From contig NZ_RJJW01000008.1 in the NCBI RefSeq assembly GCF_003781945.1, forward strand, positions 94,629 through 158,628: DNA of 64,000 nt, in the 5' to 3' direction. Positions 62,462 through 64,000 of this stretch are shown one piece after another. The translations under genes and the position numbers were made by a program. Within the stretch, counting starts at the first letter, position 1. Every line of letters begins with the position of its first letter. The notes below the pieces were generated by a model that saw nothing but the letters and a program-made list of their open reading frames with translations, had not been told where the DNA came from and ran no database searches. Source of the DNA: Halorubrum sp. CSM-61. GTDB lineage: Archaea; Halobacteriota; Halobacteria; Halobacteriales; Haloferacaceae.

Positions 62462-63659
62462 CGCCCAATTCCCCGGCCTCGATATGTGAGTAGCGCTCTC
62501 GGACCATCTCTTCGGAGTTATCGAGATAGCGGGCCGCCACCGTGTACCCAAACGCGCGGACAAGTACTTCACCCATCCCACGACGGCCGCCGTGCGGAGC
62601 AAGATAATCGTGTTTCGGATGGTCGATGTCGATCTCTGCGTCATCCGAGAGCCGTTGGAGAATCGACCGTGCGCCGTCCGTCGTAATCGATGGCGGCCGA
62701 AAATCCTCATCAAGCGCTAGCAGTAAGTCGCGAGCGTACTCCTCACGGCGCTCAGTAATTGCTTCTAGGCGTTCCCCTCGGTCGGCTAGCTCATCCTGGA
62801 CGAGCCCTGCGAGCGTCCGTTGGTCGAACGTCGGAAACACCGGCCAGCGCTCCGTCGGTGGGTCCATAAGTCGACGATAGCTCCGCAACGGCGAGATCAC
62901 CGGGTCGGGGAGACTGGCGGCGTCCCACTGCTGTTTTTTCCGGTAGACGTCCATGCTCCCGTCCTCGAGCGAGAGGTCCTCCCAGCGGACGCCGCGCCGG
63001 CGCGGGTCGTTCGGATCCCGGAGGAGTTCCCCCACGCGGACGGCCGTGTACGCGAGGACGAACACCAAAGCCCGGTCACGAGCCGCCTTCAGCGCCACAT
63101 AGCGCGCTCGCTGCTTGTCGGGGTGATCAGTATCCTCCGAAAGTGTCGTGTACGCTTCGACGGCATCGCGAGCCCGTTCGTCGACGTGGCGGGTGAGAGC
63201 GTGGCGCTGTTCGGACGTCCAGGCCTGCTGGTCACCGGGCTTGCGGCCGTCGTCCTCCGGCAGCGGCGCCATCGCGCTCGCCCGCTGCGCGTAGTGCGCT
63301 TCGAGATACCCCTCATTGACGCACCAGCCACACCACGCAGAGATATAGCGATAATAGGTTTGGACGGTGTTCTGTTTGAGGCCACGGTCACCAGCGAGAT
63401 GCCGGGCGTACTCGCGGAAGACACGTTCGTCGAGATCGTCGAAGGTGGGATCACGATCGACATTGTCCGAGACGATTCCTGTCCAGTCGTCGCCGCCGCG
63501 GTCGCCAGCGGCCCACTCGGAAAACCGCTCGAGTTCGCGTGCAGCGTTACGTCGGTAGTTCCCACCGTCGCCACCGCGGCCCTTCCCCTTGTCCTGGAGG
63601 TAACGTTCGAAGCTGTCGTCAAGAGCGTATTCAGACTGGGAAGACCGATCGTCGATCAT
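62424..63659 (-). CDS. Tyrosine recombinase/integrase
   Basis: A 411-residue tyrosine recombinase (XerC/phage integrase class). The N-terminal SAM-like DNA-binding domain is at about 10-130. The catalytic domain has R208 (AYTAVRVGELL), H356-x-x-R359 (PHGGRRGMGE) and Y390 (RERYSHIEAGE). All active residues are intact. It lies at the opposite end of the accessory DNA from the tRNA-Gly att repeats, so it may be the enzyme that inserted the element. A plasmid-resolution role is the alternative. It is followed on the same strand by a possible 69-residue gene. Confidence 0.9.
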   Translation of the reverse strand: MIDDRSSQSEYALDDSFERYLQDKGKGRGGDGGNYRRNAARELERFSEWAAGDRGGDDWTGIVSDNVDRDPTFDDLDERVFREYARHLAGDRGLKQNTVQTYYRYISAWCGWCVNEGYLEAHYAQRASAMAPLPEDDGRKPGDQQAWTSEQRHALTRHVDERARDAVEAYTTLSEDTDHPDKQRARYVALKAARDRALVFVLAYTAVRVGELLRDPNDPRRRGVRWEDLSLEDGSMDVYRKKQQWDAASLPDPVISPLRSYRRLMDPPTERWPVFPTFDQRTLAGLVQDELADRGERLEAITERREEYARDLLLALDEDFRPPSITTDGARSILQRLSDDAEIDIDHPKHDYLAPHGGRRGMGEVLVRAFGYTVAARYLDNSEEMVRERYSHIEAGELGDVATEALEEIDR

Positions 63660-63681
63660 CGGTCTTCACCTCGTTGGTGTG

Positions 63682-63999
63682 TTACCGGAATTCGTCGGCT
63701 GTGATCATTTCGAGATATTCGACGCTGACGTACCGAAAGTCGATACGGTCGCTGAAGCCATGTTGCGGAAGAAGCGTCTCGGCGGCTCCTCCTGCGGGTT
63801 TGTCGGTCGTTAAGAGCACAACGTGATCGGCCCGTCCAGTGTCGAGTAGTTGGGCAACAAGTCCGACGAGTGCCGTATCCGCTTTCTCGATGCTGTCCTC
63901 GTCGCGGTCGGTCTCGCTGGCGATGAACCGACGCGTTTCGTCCATTACCGTCGAGACGAGTGGGTTGGCGTAGTCGAGCTCGTCCGCAACAACGATCCA
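63682..63999 (-). CDS. PIN-like protein, partial (runs off the window)
   Basis: The frame continues past the window edge. The visible 105 residues start WIVVADELDYANPLVSTVMD and contain KADTALVGLVAQLLDTGRAD and VVLLTTDKPAGGAAETLLPQ, the acidic D..D arrangement of PIN-like domains common next to haloarchaeal integrases. It ends 22 bp upstream of the integrase start on the same strand. The first half is missing, so the function stays open. Confidence 0.6.
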   Translation of the reverse strand, partial: WIVVADELDYANPLVSTVMDETRRFIASETDRDEDSIEKADTALVGLVAQLLDTGRADHVVLLTTDKPAGGAAETLLPQHGFSDRIDFRYVSVEYLEMITADEFR

Positions 64000-64000
64000 G

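Overview
The window is haloarchaeal DNA, most like Halorubrum or a close relative. Evidence: strongly acidic proteins throughout, a HalOD1-type output domain, a Bat-type HTH regulator, PilB/PilC pilus genes, an ISH8-type IS4 transposase, IS200/IS605 elements with tnpA/tnpB overlap, a CetZ tubulin homologue, an Orc1/Cdc6 gene with origin repeats, and leaderless promoters with TATA-like boxes. The first 10.4 kb is GC-rich, ordinary chromosome. Everything after the tRNA-Gly gene is patchy accessory DNA with several AT-rich islands.

Layout. (1) 1-10386, core: regulator, HalOD1 protein, DUF5793-type protein, a PilB-PilC operon, a Trm9-like methyltransferase, a transducer (Htr), a DoxX pair and tRNA-Gly(UCC). 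(2) 10365-10583: two 25-bp copies of the tRNA 3' end, the mark of integration at this tRNA. (3) 10664-19196, insertion-sequence zone: an intact IS605-type element, an ISH8-type element, an IS5 remnant, an IS5 copy with a nonsense codon, an AsnC/Lrp relic, and a small catabolic cluster (amidohydrolase, Rieske protein, hypothetical protein, divergent IclR). (4) 19403-24608: a PD-(D/E)xK nuclease operon whose first gene carries an in-frame amber codon, a deoxyhypusine synthase homologue and hypothetical genes. (5) 24774-27143: a replication origin with Orc1/Cdc6 and nine origin repeats around an AT-rich segment. (6) 27274-33056: hypothetical genes, including a four-gene SWIM-protein operon. (7) 33491-41710: a Rad50-like ATPase followed by an AddB-like/AddA-like nuclease-helicase pair. 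(8) 41743-44205: an AbiE-like pair and a hypothetical gene cut off at an IS605 scar. (9) 44603-50336: an inverted-repeat element, a secreted ComEC-like MBL protein with DUF3006 partner, a rhomboid-like protein, a TRAM protein, an SDR and PadR. (10) 50493-55007: a VapBC-like pair, an Mrr-like nuclease operon and a second SWIM protein. (11) 55020-61953: CetZ, an RHH-type protein, a phased iteron array with a 137-bp period and a large TraG/HerA-like ATPase. (12) 62424-63999: tyrosine integrase and a partial PIN-like protein.

Taken together, the region right of the tRNA looks like an integrated plasmid or integrative element. It carries its own origin and initiator, a transfer-type ATPase, an integrase, toxin-antitoxin and nuclease genes, and possibly its own segregation locus. 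The most notable candidate is CetZ plus RHH protein plus iteron array, which has the parts expected of a tubulin-type (TubZRC-like) partition system. That function is inferred, not shown. The second is the Rad50-like ATPase/AddAB-like cluster.
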